From an uncultured Aquincola sp. (lineage in GTDB: Bacteria > Pseudomonadota > Gammaproteobacteria > Burkholderiales > Burkholderiaceae): a stretch of DNA of 32,103 bases. A model generated the notes under the pieces. It worked only from the letters and a program-made list of their open reading frames with translations. It searched no databases and had not been told where the DNA came from. The stretch is from contig CAKZXL010000103.1 in assembly GCA_937883885.1 (NCBI GenBank), positions 1 to 32,103 on the forward strand, written 5' to 3'. Each line of letters opens with the position of its first letter. Positions within the stretch are counted from its first letter, which is position 1. The position numbers and the translations under genes are program-made. Shown here in pieces: positions 1 to 7,601 of the stretch.

Positions 1-369
1 CACACGCTGCTGCGCCACTGCAAGTCGGCCAACCCGCGGCAGGGGGTGACGGGCGTGCTGTGCTTTTCCTCCGGCATCTTCATGCAGGTGCTGGAAGGCG
101 GCCGCATGGCGGTGAACGCGCTCTACAACAAGATCGTGGCCGACCCGCGGCACACCGACGTGGTGCTGCTGGACTATGCCGAGATCCGCGAGCGGCGCTT
201 TGCCGGCTGGTCCATGGGCCAGGTGAACCTGCAGCGGCTCAACCCCGCCATCTTGCTGAAGTATTCGGAAACGGCCACGCTGGACCCGTACGCGGTGTCA
301 GGACAGGCATCCATGGCCTTGTTCGAAGAACTGGTGGCCACGGCGTCCATCATGGGCGAACGGGGCTGA
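1..369 (+). CDS. BLUF-domain blue-light photoreceptor, C-terminal part (5' end outside window)
   Basis: Open from base 1 with no start in view, so the gene begins upstream. The visible 122 residues match the second half of a BLUF domain: a GVTGVL strand, then IFMQVLEG, whose Gln corresponds to the flavin-contacting Gln of the family, then a DPRH-containing loop and FAGWSMG, which holds the conserved Trp/Met region. The flavin-contacting Tyr near the N-terminus lies outside the window. Known family role: FAD-binding blue-light sensing, often in short stand-alone proteins that signal to partners. No output domain follows the BLUF part; about 35 residues remain and the protein stops, so it appears to be a short BLUF protein. 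It is convergent with the minus-strand lemA-like gene, 18 nt away. The partner is unknown. Confidence 0.88.
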   Translation, partial: HTLLRHCKSANPRQGVTGVLCFSSGIFMQVLEGGRMAVNALYNKIVADPRHTDVVLLDYAEIRERRFAGWSMGQVNLQRLNPAILLKYSETATLDPYAVSGQASMALFEELVATASIMGERG

Positions 370-387
370 CGTTTCAAAGCGGGGCGC

Positions 388-933
388 TCACAACGGCCCC
401 GTGTCCTCAAAGCCGTAGAGCTTGACCAGCAGCCGCGTCGGCCACTGGTGCGCGGCCTCGTTGCAGGCCTGCACCGCGTCGTTGAACAGCTGGCGGCCGA
501 AGGCCAGGCGCAGTTCCACCTCGCGCAGCTCGGCCAGGCGGTCGCGCACGTCGTCTCTCGCCTTCAGCTCGGCGTCCTGGTCGGCCAGCGCACGCACGCG
601 CACCAGCGCCGCGGCCAGGTGGCGGTCGGCCTGCACCAGGCGCTCGGCCGCAGCGGCCAGCACCGGCTTGGCACGCATCGCATCGGTGGCCAGCGTCAGC
701 TGCAGCTGGGCGGCGTTCACCGCCTCCACCGCGCCCTGCTCGGCCGGCCAGGCTTCGGCCAGCACCGGCATCAGCGCGGCCAGCAGGTCCTTGCGGCGGC
801 GCAGCGGCTCGTCCACCTGCGCCCAGGCCTGCACCACGCGGTTGCGCAGCGCCACGATGCGGTTGTAGGCGCCCACCATCCAGAAGATGAGGATGGCGCC
901 AACGGCCAGCAGCGTCAGTTCGCGGCTGGTCAA
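388..933 (-). CDS. LemA-family membrane-anchored protein
   Basis: 181 residues. An N-terminal hydrophobic helix (about residues 5-20) is followed by the LemA signature region [29 protein letters not shown], and then a long helical body ending in [14 protein letters not shown]. LemA proteins are predicted to have one membrane anchor and a helical bundle; their molecular role is not settled. I chose the TTG start at 931-933: it overlaps the queC stop as TTGA and has a GGAGG seven bases upstream, a well-spaced ribosome site. No ATG or GTG in this frame fits better before the membrane helix. The overlap implies translational coupling with queC, although the functions have no obvious link. Confidence 0.8.
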   Translation of the reverse strand: MTSRELTLLAVGAILIFWMVGAYNRIVALRNRVVQAWAQVDEPLRRRKDLLAALMPVLAEAWPAEQGAVEAVNAAQLQLTLATDAMRAKPVLAAAAERLVQADRHLAAALVRVRALADQDAELKARDDVRDRLAELREVELRLAFGRQLFNDAVQACNEAAHQWPTRLLVKLYGFEDTGPL

Positions 934-1640
934 GCAGCGGCCTCCGCCAGGTACTCGGCATGGCCGCGGGCGCGCAGCTCGCAGGCCGGGCAGTGGCCGC
1001 AGCCGTAGCCCCAGGCATGGCGCTGCGTGCGGTCGCCCAGGTAGCAGGTGTGGGTGTGCTCGACGATCAAGGCGTTGAGCGCCTCGCCGCCCAGGTCCTG
1101 CGTCATGGCCCAGGTCTGCGCCTTGGTCAGGAACATCAGCGGCGTTTCCACCGTCATCGGCGCGGCCATGCCCAGCGACAGCGCCACCTGCAGCGCCTTG
1201 AGCGTGTTGTCGCGGCAATCGGGGTAGCCGGAGTAGTCGGTCTCGCACATACCGCCCACCAGCACGCTGGCGCCGCGCCGGTAGGCCAGCGCCGCCGCGA
1301 AGGTGAGGAACAGCAGGTTGCGACCCGGCACGAAGGTGTTGGGCAGGCCGCTGGCGGCCATCTCGATGGCGCGCGCATCGGTCAGCGCGGTGTCCGAAAT
1401 CTGGCCCAGCAGCCGCAGGTCCAGCACATGGTCTTCGCCCAGGCGCTGGCCCCAGGCCGGAAACTGCGCGCGCAGCTCGGCCAGCACGCGCTGGCGGCAT
1501 TGCAGCTCCACCACATGGCGCTGGCCGTAGTCGAAGCCGAGCGTCTCGACGTGGGCATAACGGGCCAGGGCCCAGGCCAGGCAGGCGGTGGAGTCCTGGC
1601 CGCCGGAAAAGAGCACGAGGGCGCTGGAAGGGGATCGCAT
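930..1640 (-). CDS. queC: 7-cyano-7-deazaguanine synthase (preQ0 synthase)
   Basis: 236 residues. The N-terminus carries the PP-loop ATPase motif LFSGGQDST (residues 10-18), used by QueC to activate 7-carboxy-7-deazaguanine with ATP and convert it with ammonia to preQ0 in queuosine biosynthesis. The central [10 protein letters not shown] and the C-terminal zinc ligands (HTHTC, then [10 protein letters not shown]) are as expected for QueC. The cytoplasmic location is known from the family. The start is placed at the ATG at 1638-1640, which puts the P-loop at the usual distance; an upstream in-frame GTG at 1677-1679 would add 13 residues that do not look conserved. It is followed by the overlapping lemA-like gene. 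The other queuosine genes (queD, queE, queF) are not in view. Confidence 0.93.
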   Translation of the reverse strand: MRSPSSALVLFSGGQDSTACLAWALARYAHVETLGFDYGQRHVVELQCRQRVLAELRAQFPAWGQRLGEDHVLDLRLLGQISDTALTDARAIEMAASGLPNTFVPGRNLLFLTFAAALAYRRGASVLVGGMCETDYSGYPDCRDNTLKALQVALSLGMAAPMTVETPLMFLTKAQTWAMTQDLGGEALNALIVEHTHTCYLGDRTQRHAWGYGCGHCPACELRARGHAEYLAEAAA

Positions 1641-1742
1641 GGGCGCGAAGCATAGCGGCGCCCCTACGTCTGAACACACTCGGCGGGCAGGGGCAGGCCG
1701 CCCGCGCCGGTAAACTCAGCCACTTTCCGAAACCCCCGAGAC

Positions 1743-2561
1743 ATGGCCGTCGCTGCCCCGCCGAACTCCCCCGACATCTTCGACCTGCGCAGCGCCGCGC
1801 TGACGCTGGTGGCCGTCGTGCTGAAGACGGCCGACCTGTCGGTGCTGGCCCGCGAGCTGGACGCCCGCAGCGCCGACAACCCCGGCCTGTTCGACAACGA
1901 CCCGGTGGCGGTGGACCTGACCGCCGTGCGCGACGAGCACGAGCCGATCGACTTCGCGCTGCTGGTGGCGCTGCTGCGCCAGCACCGCATGATGCCGGTG
2001 GCCGCCAAGGGCGGCTCGCCCGAGCAGATGGCCGCCGCGCTGGCCGCCGGTCTGGTGGAAGCGCCCGACTTCGCGCCGCCGCCGCGCGCGCCGCGTGGCG
2101 CACCCGCCCCGGCGCCCGAGCCCGTGGCCGCCGCACCGGCGCCCGAGCCCGAGGTGCGCGAGGTCATCCGCGAGGTGATCCATGAAGTGGAAGTGGTGCG
2201 CGAAGTGCGCGTGCCCGGCGAGGCGCCCGCCACCATGGTGGTCGACAAGCCACTGCGCTCGGGTCAGCAGGTGTATGCCCGCGGCTGCGACCTGATCGTG
2301 CTGGCGGCCGTGAACTTCGGCGCCGAGGTCATCGCCGACGGCCACATCCACGTCTATGCACCGCTGCGCGGCCGCGCCCTGGCCGGCGCGCGCGGCAACA
2401 CCGAAGCCCGCATCTTCACCACCTGCATGGAGGCGCAACTCGTCTCCGTGGCAGGCATCTACCGCACCACCGATGTCCCGCTGCCGGCGGACATCGTCGG
2501 CCAGCCGGCGCAAGTGCGGCTCGAGGGCGAAAAGCTCGTCATCGAGCGCCTGGGCGCCTGA
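1743..2561 (+). CDS. minC: Septum site-determining protein MinC
   Basis: 272 residues. MinC inhibits FtsZ assembly away from midcell and is brought to the membrane by MinD. The N-terminal FtsZ-binding domain (about 10-115) starts with FDLRSAALTLVAVVL and has HRMMPVAAKGG near its end. The C-terminal beta-helix domain (about 170-272) contains LRSGQQVYARGCDLIVLAAV, GAEVIADGHIHVYAPLRGRALAGA and RIFTTCMEAQLVSVAGIYR, including the RxGxx motif region that contacts MinD. Between them is an unusual linker: a Pro/Ala/Glu stretch followed by an R/E/V-I repeat (REV, REV, HEV, REV) at about 138-160. It is first in the min operon, 63 nt before minD. Confidence 0.96.
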   Translation: MAVAAPPNSPDIFDLRSAALTLVAVVLKTADLSVLARELDARSADNPGLFDNDPVAVDLTAVRDEHEPIDFALLVALLRQHRMMPVAAKGGSPEQMAAALAAGLVEAPDFAPPPRAPRGAPAPAPEPVAAAPAPEPEVREVIREVIHEVEVVREVRVPGEAPATMVVDKPLRSGQQVYARGCDLIVLAAVNFGAEVIADGHIHVYAPLRGRALAGARGNTEARIFTTCMEAQLVSVAGIYRTTDVPLPADIVGQPAQVRLEGEKLVIERLGA

Positions 2562-2624
2562 TGCGCCTGCGCCGCTGACACACCGTACGCAAGCCAAGTC
2601 TGCACAAGAAAGGACCAGCCACCG

Positions 2625-3440
2625 ATGGCCAGAATCATCGTCGTCACCTCCGGCAAGGGAGGCGTGGGCAAGACGACCACCAGCGCCAGCTTCTCGTCCG
2701 GCCTGGCCCTGGCGGGCCACAAGACCGCCGTCATCGACTTCGACGTCGGCCTGCGCAACCTCGACCTGATCATGGGCTGCGAGCGCCGCGTGGTCTACGA
2801 CCTGATCAACGTGATCCAGGGCGAAGCCAACCTGAACCAGGCGCTGATCAAGGACAAGCAGTGCGACAACCTGTTCGTGCTGGCGGCCTCGCAGACGCGC
2901 GACAAGGAAGCGCTGACCCAGGAAGGCGTGGAGAAGGTGCTCAAGGAGCTGGCCGAGATGGGCTTCGAGTACATCGTCTGCGACTCGCCGGCCGGCATCG
3001 AGACGGGCGCCATGATGGCTATGCACTACGCCGACGAGGCGGTGGTGGTGACCAACCCCGAGGTGTCCTCGGTGCGCGACTCCGACCGTATCCTGGGCAT
3101 GCTGGGCAGCAAGACCAAGCGCGCCATCGAGGGCCAGGAGCCGATCAAGGAACACCTGCTGATCACCCGCTACAACCCCTCGCGGGTGGAAGGCGGGCAG
3201 ATGCTGTCGCTGAACGACATCCAGGAGATCCTGCGCATCAAGCTGATCGGCGTCATCCCCGAATCGGAGTCGGTGCTCGATGCGTCCAACCAGGGCGTGC
3301 CGGCCATCCACTTGAAGGGCAGCGACGTGTCCGAGGCCTACCAGGACGTGGTGGCCCGCTTCCTGGGCGAAGAGCGGCCGATGCGCTTCATCGACGCCGA
3401 GAAGCCCGGTTTCTTCAAGCGGCTGTTCGGTGGGAGGTAA
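2625..3440 (+). CDS. minD: Septum site-determining ATPase MinD
   Basis: 271 residues, full family length. The deviant Walker A motif GKGGVGKTT (about residues 10-18) and [13 protein letters not shown] are typical of MinD/ParA ATPases, and CDSPAGIE is the Walker B region. The C-terminus GFFKRLFGG is the amphipathic membrane-targeting helix. MinD dimerises with ATP on the membrane, recruits MinC and is released by MinE, which gives pole-to-pole oscillation. A purine-rich AAAGGA site sits upstream of the ATG. minE follows after 4 nt, so co-translation is likely. Confidence 0.98.
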   Translation: MARIIVVTSGKGGVGKTTTSASFSSGLALAGHKTAVIDFDVGLRNLDLIMGCERRVVYDLINVIQGEANLNQALIKDKQCDNLFVLAASQTRDKEALTQEGVEKVLKELAEMGFEYIVCDSPAGIETGAMMAMHYADEAVVVTNPEVSSVRDSDRILGMLGSKTKRAIEGQEPIKEHLLITRYNPSRVEGGQMLSLNDIQEILRIKLIGVIPESESVLDASNQGVPAIHLKGSDVSEAYQDVVARFLGEERPMRFIDAEKPGFFKRLFGGR

Positions 3441-3444
3441 GCCC

Positions 3445-3708
3445 ATGTCCTTCCTCTCCTTCCTGCTCGGGGAAAAGAAGAAGACCGCCAGCGTTGCCAA
3501 GGAGCGGCTGCAGATCATCCTGGCGCACGAGCGCAGCGGCAGCGGCGCGCCGCGCGCCGACTACCTGCCCGCGCTGCAGCGCGAGCTGGTGGCGGTGATC
3601 TCCAAGTACGTGTCGATCTCGCCCGACGACATCAAGGTGCACCTGGAAAAGCAGGACGACCTGGAAGTGCTCGAAGTCAAGATCGAGCTGCCCGACGCGG
3701 CGCGCTGA
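3445..3708 (+). CDS. minE: Cell division topological specificity factor MinE
   Basis: 87 residues. The N-terminal membrane-targeting and anti-MinCD helix ([23 protein letters not shown] region) is followed by the dimerisation domain with [17 protein letters not shown] and LEVKIELP. MinE stimulates MinD ATPase and restricts MinC action to the poles. The start ATG at 3445 has GGAGGT seven bases upstream, inside the minD 3' end; an upstream GTG at 3430 would add MGGKP and is less likely. The last 32 nt of the gene overlap the 3' end of the convergent LysR gene. Confidence 0.97.
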   Translation: MSFLSFLLGEKKKTASVAKERLQIILAHERSGSGAPRADYLPALQRELVAVISKYVSISPDDIKVHLEKQDDLEVLEVKIELPDAAR

Positions 3709-4639
3709 CGGCCCGCGGCGCCGGCGTGCGCCGGCGCCCACCGGCCTGCTGCGTGCCTTCGGGCCGGCGGGCCATCACCCACTCATAAAACGCCTGCGCG
3801 GCCACCGACAGGCTGCGGTCGCGCGGCCGCACCAGGTAGATGTGCCGCTGCAGCCCGGGCCACGCCAGCCGGCGCGTGATCACGCCGGGCGCCTGGAAAT
3901 GGAACAGCGTGAGCCACGGCACCACGCTGATGCCGATGCCGGCGCGCACCATGCCCATCACCGTGGCCAGCTGGTCCACCTCCATCACCGACTGCATGGC
4001 CTGCGGCTGCGTGGCCGCGTCCAGGTATTGCCGCACGCTGGACGTGCGCGAGAGGTGGATGAAGGGCCAGGCCGCGACGTCGCGCGGGCGCACCTCGCGC
4101 AGCGTGGCCAGCGGATGCTCGGCCGGGCACACCAGGTAGAAGTCGTCGCTGCAAAAGGGCTCGGCCTGCAGCTCGGGGGTTTCGGCGCGGGTGGCGGCCA
4201 GCGCGAAATCGGCCTCGCCATGGCGCACGCGTTCGATGCAGGGCTCGGACAGCACGTCGGCCACCCGCAGCTCGATGCCCGGGTGCCGCGCCTGGAAGCC
4301 GGCCAGCACCTGGGGCAGCCAGCCGGCGGCCAGCGAGGGCAGCAACGCCACCGACACCCGGCCCCGCCGGCGGGCCGCATGGTCGTGCATGCCGGCCACG
4401 GCGCGCTCGAACTCTTCCACCACGCGCTGCGCCGACAGCGCGAATTCGGCGCCTTCGGCCGTCAGCGCCACCGAGCGGGTGCTGCGGTCGAAGAGGCGCA
4501 GGCCCAGCGACTCTTCCAGCTGGCGGATCAGCGCGCTGAAGGCCGGCTGCGACAGGTGGCACAGCGCCGCCGCTCGGGTGAAGTTGCGCTGCTCGGCCAA
4601 CGCCAGGAAGGCCCGCAGCTGGCGGGTGGACACATTCAT
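3677..4639 (-). CDS. LysR-family transcriptional regulator
   Basis: 320 residues. The N-terminal winged helix-turn-helix (about 1-60: [40 protein letters not shown], shown as separate family landmarks RNFTRAA, LSQPAFS and LIRQLEE) is followed by a linker helix and a periplasmic-binding-protein-like effector domain (about 90-295). It is divergent from the AtuA-type operon with 85 nt between start codons and a strong dyad there, so it is probably the regulator of that operon and of itself. The effector is unknown. The C-terminal 20 residues are Arg/Pro/Ala-rich and read through the minE-proximal hairpin, overlapping minE by 32 nt. This tail may be a recent extension. Confidence 0.93.
   Translation of the reverse strand: MNVSTRQLRAFLALAEQRNFTRAAALCHLSQPAFSALIRQLEESLGLRLFDRSTRSVALTAEGAEFALSAQRVVEEFERAVAGMHDHAARRRGRVSVALLPSLAAGWLPQVLAGFQARHPGIELRVADVLSEPCIERVRHGEADFALAATRAETPELQAEPFCSDDFYLVCPAEHPLATLREVRPRDVAAWPFIHLSRTSSVRQYLDAATQPQAMQSVMEVDQLATVMGMVRAGIGISVVPWLTLFHFQAPGVITRRLAWPGLQRHIYLVRPRDRSLSVAAQAFYEWVMARRPEGTQQAGGRRRTPAPRAVSAPRRAARS
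3718..3737. terminator. Perfect GC-rich inverted repeat after minE, possible bidirectional terminator
   Basis: Nine-base arms (GCGCCGGCG and CGCCGGCGC) are separated by two bases, ten bases after the minE stop. The repeat lies inside the 3' coding end of the convergent LysR gene. No T-run follows on either strand, so Rho-independent termination would be weak. The hairpin is seen directly; its function is inferred. Confidence 0.45.
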
Positions 4640-4657
4640 CTGTATTGCCGATCAAGC

Positions 4658-4683
4658 CATCCGAATTCTCGAATTCTCGGATG
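4658..4683. promoter_or_regulatory. Dyad in the LysR/AtuA divergent promoter region, candidate operator
   Basis: Seven-base perfect arms CATCCGA (4658-4664) and TCGGATG (4677-4683) are centred on a palindromic TCGA. The core contains two tandem GAATTCTC copies (4663-4678), and T-N11-A spacing of the LysR type is present (T at 4660, A at 4672). It lies 18 bases upstream of the LysR start and 41 upstream of the AtuA start, where an LTTR activator/autorepressor would bind. The repeat is seen; binding by the neighbouring LysR is inferred. Confidence 0.55.
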
Positions 4684-4724
4684 AATCGGCGCGGCCTACA
4701 GTGGCCGCAAACCCGAGGAGACCC

Positions 4725-6101
4725 ATGCTTGCGCAACCCTTGCGCATCGGTGGCGCGGCCGGTTTTTCCGGCGACCGCACCGATGCCGCCGCACCCCTGG
4801 TGCGGGCGCTGATCGACGCCGGCGGCCCGGCGGTGCTGATCTTCGAGACGCTGGCCGAACGCACGCTGGCGCTGGCCCAGCTGGCCCGCCGCCAGAACCC
4901 CGAGGCCGGCTATGAGCCGCTGCTGGACGACCTGCTGCGTCCGGTGCTGGCCGATTGCCTGCACCACGGCATCCGCATCGTCAGCAACTTCGGCGCGGCC
5001 AACCCGGCCGGCGCGGCCAGGCGCATCCAGGCGCTGGCGGCCGAGCTGGGCCTGTCGGCGCCGCGCATCGCCGTGGTCAGCGGCGACGACGTGTCGGGCG
5101 CCGAGCACCGCGATGCACTGCTGGGCTGCCTGGCCGACGCTGACCGCCGCCAACTGGCCGACAAGCCGCTGGTCAGCGCCAATGCCTATCTGGGTGCCGA
5201 AGCCATTGCCGATGCATTGAAGGCCGGCGCGCAGATCGTGGTGTGCGGCCGCGTGGCCGACCCTTCGCTGGTGGTGGGGCCGGCGCTGGCGCACTTCGGC
5301 TGGGCGTCCGACGACTGGGACCGCCTGGCCCGCGCCACCATGGCCGGCCACCTGCTGGAATGCGGCGCCCAGGTCACCGGCGGCTACTTCGCCGACCCGG
5401 GCGTCAAGGACGTGCCCGGCCTGGCCACGCTGGGCTACCCGATTGCCGAGATCGATGCCGACGGCCACTGCACGCTGGGCAAGCCGGCCGGCACCGGCGG
5501 CCTGGTGACCGAGCACACGGTGAAGGAACAGCTGCTGTACGAGGTGCACGACCCCGCCGCCTACCTGACGCCCGACGTGGTGGCCGACCTGAGCCAGGCC
5601 CAGGCGCTGCCGCAAGGCCCCGACCGCGTGCGGCTGCAGGGCGTGCGCGGCCATGCACGCACCGACACGCTCAAGGTCAACGTGTGCTTTGAGTCGGGCT
5701 GGCTGGCCGAAGGCGAGATCTCCTACGCCGGCCCGCGCGCCGAAGGCCGCGCCCGGCTGGCCGCACAGGTGCTGCGTGAACGCCTGGCCGGCCTGGGGCC
5801 GCTGCGGGCCGACCTGATCGGCGTGGCCAGCGTGTTTGCCGACGACGCCGGCCAATGGCTGGCCGACACGCCCGACGGCGGCGCCACCGACGTGCGGCTG
5901 CGGGTGGCGCTGCGCCATGCACACAAGGCCGGCGCCGAGCGCCTGGCGCGCGAGGTGCTGGCGCTGTACACCTGCGGCCCGGCCGGCGGCGGCGGCGTGC
6001 GTACCACGCTGCGGCCGACGCTGGGCACCGTCTCTTGCCTGATGCCGCGCGCGCTGGTGCATCCGCGCTTCGAGATGCTGGATGCGGGGGTGGCGGCATG
6101 A
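4725..6101 (+). CDS. AtuA-type acyclic terpene utilisation family protein (DUF1446)
   Basis: 458 residues, starting at an ATG with GAGGAG four bases upstream. Family landmarks include the N-terminal RIGGAAGFSGDR, IVSNFGAANPAGAA, VVCGRVADPSLVVGPALAHFGW, ECGAQVTGGYFADPG and GKPAGTGGLVT. DUF1446 proteins include AtuA of the acyclic terpene (citronellol/geraniol) degradation region of pseudomonads; the biochemical reaction of this domain is not established to my knowledge. In AtuA a small C-terminal domain is fused, whereas here it is a separate gene overlapping by 4 nt. Neighbouring Bug receptor and exported esterases suggest a catabolic role towards an acid or ester rather than specifically a terpene. 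The cytoplasmic location is inferred from the absence of a signal peptide. Confidence 0.85.
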   Translation: MLAQPLRIGGAAGFSGDRTDAAAPLVRALIDAGGPAVLIFETLAERTLALAQLARRQNPEAGYEPLLDDLLRPVLADCLHHGIRIVSNFGAANPAGAARRIQALAAELGLSAPRIAVVSGDDVSGAEHRDALLGCLADADRRQLADKPLVSANAYLGAEAIADALKAGAQIVVCGRVADPSLVVGPALAHFGWASDDWDRLARATMAGHLLECGAQVTGGYFADPGVKDVPGLATLGYPIAEIDADGHCTLGKPAGTGGLVTEHTVKEQLLYEVHDPAAYLTPDVVADLSQAQALPQGPDRVRLQGVRGHARTDTLKVNVCFESGWLAEGEISYAGPRAEGRARLAAQVLRERLAGLGPLRADLIGVASVFADDAGQWLADTPDGGATDVRLRVALRHAHKAGAERLAREVLALYTCGPAGGGGVRTTLRPTLGTVSCLMPRALVHPRFEMLDAGVAA

Positions 6102-6460
6102 GTGCGCAGCTCATCACCGTGCCCCTCTGGCGCGCCGCCCACGGCCGCACCGGCGACAAGGGCAACCGCTCCAACATCAGCGTGATCGCCTGGCAGCCGG
6201 CGCTGTATGCGCCCATCGTCGAGCAGATCACCGAAGCGGTGGTGGCGCAGCGCTTTGCGCACCGCCGGCCCAGCCGGGTGCAACGCCATCTGCTGCCCAC
6301 GCTGCATGCGATGAACTTCGTGCTCGACGACGTGCTGGACGGCGGCGTGAACGACGCGCTCAACCTCGACAGCCATGGCAAGGCGCTGTCCTTCCTGCTG
6401 CTGGACCTGCCGCTGCAGCTGCCCGCCGAGCTGGCGCCGCTGCTGCGCGGGCCGGCCTGA
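6098..6460 (+). CDS. AtuA C-terminal-domain protein (small partner of the DUF1446 protein)
   Basis: 120 residues. It begins WRAAHGRTGDKGNRSNISVIA after a short lead, the motif of the small domain found at the C-terminus of AtuA-like proteins (ARSGDKGN-type signature), and contains NFVLDDVLDGGVNDALNLDSHGKALS, again typical. The ATG overlaps the upstream TGA as ATGA, so the two products are translationally coupled and probably form one complex. No catalytic assignment is possible from sequence alone. Confidence 0.82.
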   Translation: MSAQLITVPLWRAAHGRTGDKGNRSNISVIAWQPALYAPIVEQITEAVVAQRFAHRRPSRVQRHLLPTLHAMNFVLDDVLDGGVNDALNLDSHGKALSFLLLDLPLQLPAELAPLLRGPA

Positions 6461-6503
6461 CTGACGCCCATCCCCACCATCCACAACAACCGGAGACAAC
6501 CCG

Positions 6504-7478
6504 ATGCAGTACCCCTTTCCCCGCCGCCAGGCCCTGGCCCTGCTGCTGGCCGCCACGCTGGCCCCGGCCGCGATGGCCCAGGGCAAGTACCCTGAGAAGC
6601 CTGTGACCTTCATCGTGCCCTTTGCCGCCGGCAGCGCCACCGACCAGCTGGCACGTGCGCTGGGCCAGTCGATCACCGAGCAGACCAAACAGGCCGTGGT
6701 CGTGGAAAACAAGGCCGGCGCCAGCGGCATGCCGGCGGCCCAGTCAGCGGCCCGCAGCGCGCCCGATGGCTACACCGTGCTCATCACCACCAACACCACG
6801 CACGCGGCCAACGAGCACCTGTACAAGAAGATGCCCTACGACCCGGTGAAGGACTTTGCGCCCGTCACCGGCCTGGGCAAGGGCGGGCAGGTGATGGTGG
6901 TCAATGCCGCCTCGCCTTACAAGAGCGTGGCCGATGTGCTCAATGCCGCGAAGAAGAATCCGGGCAAGCTCACCTTCGGCAGCGGCAGCTCCTCCAGCCG
7001 CATGGCCGGCGAAATGCTCAAGCAGCTGGCCGGGGTGGACATCCTGCACGTGCCCTACAAGAGCAATCCGCTGGGCATCACCGACCTGCTGGGCGGCCAG
7101 ATCGACCTGATGATCACCGACACCTCCACCGGCGTGCCGCAGGTCAAGGCCGGCAAGCTGCGCGCGCTGGGCTACAGCACGCAAAAGCGCAGCGCCCAGC
7201 TGCCCGACGTGCCCACGCTGGACGAGGCCGGCGTCAAGGGCTACGACATGGGCTACTGGTTCGCCGCCTACGTGCCCGCCAACACGCCGGCGCCGGTGGT
7301 GGCACGGCTGAACGAGCTGCTGCACACCGCGGTGAAGAGCGCGGCGGCCAAGACCTTCTTCGACACCGCCGGCTCCGAGCCCTGGACCACCACGCCCGAC
7401 GAGCTGGCGAAGTTCCAGGCCGCCGAGACCCAGAAGTGGGGCAAGGTGATCAAGGCCGCCGGCATCGAAGCCGAGTGA
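6504..7478 (+). CDS. Bug-family tripartite tricarboxylate transporter substrate-binding protein
   Basis: 324 residues. A signal peptide with RR, a hydrophobic core (ALALLLAATLAPAAMA) and an AxA cleavage site is followed by the mature start YPEKPVTFIVPFAAGSATD, the classic Bug opening. Further landmarks are ENKAGASG, DGYT and PYKS. Bug receptors bind carboxylates such as citrate, nicotinate or aromatic acids in the periplasm; they are hugely expanded in Burkholderiales, and many have no dedicated permease, as here (no TctA/TctB in the window). A GGAG site precedes the ATG. Its position between the AtuA pair and two exported hydrolases suggests it captures the acid released by those hydrolases or an upstream precursor. 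Confidence 0.94.
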   Translation: MQYPFPRRQALALLLAATLAPAAMAQGKYPEKPVTFIVPFAAGSATDQLARALGQSITEQTKQAVVVENKAGASGMPAAQSAARSAPDGYTVLITTNTTHAANEHLYKKMPYDPVKDFAPVTGLGKGGQVMVVNAASPYKSVADVLNAAKKNPGKLTFGSGSSSSRMAGEMLKQLAGVDILHVPYKSNPLGITDLLGGQIDLMITDTSTGVPQVKAGKLRALGYSTQKRSAQLPDVPTLDEAGVKGYDMGYWFAAYVPANTPAPVVARLNELLHTAVKSAAAKTFFDTAGSEPWTTTPDELAKFQAAETQKWGKVIKAAGIEAE

Positions 7479-7516
7479 GCCCGGCGCCGGGGAGCGCCTG
7501 AGCACTCCGGTCCACC

Positions 7517-7526
7517 TGTCTAGACA
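7517..7526. promoter_or_regulatory. Palindrome TGTCTAGACA between the Bug and tannase genes
   Basis: A perfect ten-base palindrome, followed by AA on its right side, in the 123-nt gap before the tannase-like gene. Palindromes of the form TNGTCTAGACNA resemble operators of FadR-type GntR regulators, and CTAG is rare in GC-rich proteobacterial DNA. No GntR gene is in the window, so the regulator would be elsewhere. Function is inferred. Confidence 0.35.
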
Positions 7527-7536
7527 ACCAACGCAA

Positions 7537-7554
7537 CCGCCGCGCAGACGGCGG
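7537..7554. other. Short hairpin upstream of the tannase-like gene
   Basis: CCGCCG and CGGCGG arms with a six-base loop, about 48 bases before the TTG start. There is no T-run. It could be an mRNA stabiliser or a weak attenuator between the receptor gene and the hydrolase genes. Only the inverted repeat itself is seen. Confidence 0.3.
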
Positions 7555-7601
7555 ATGGGCGCAGCCTTGCCGCCCGAAACCACAACCGCCAGGAGACGAC
7601 A

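Noticed and set aside
7480..7491. CCCGGCGCCGGG palindrome after the Bug gene as a terminator
   Set aside because: No loop and no T-run, and GC-only palindromes of this length arise often in this composition.
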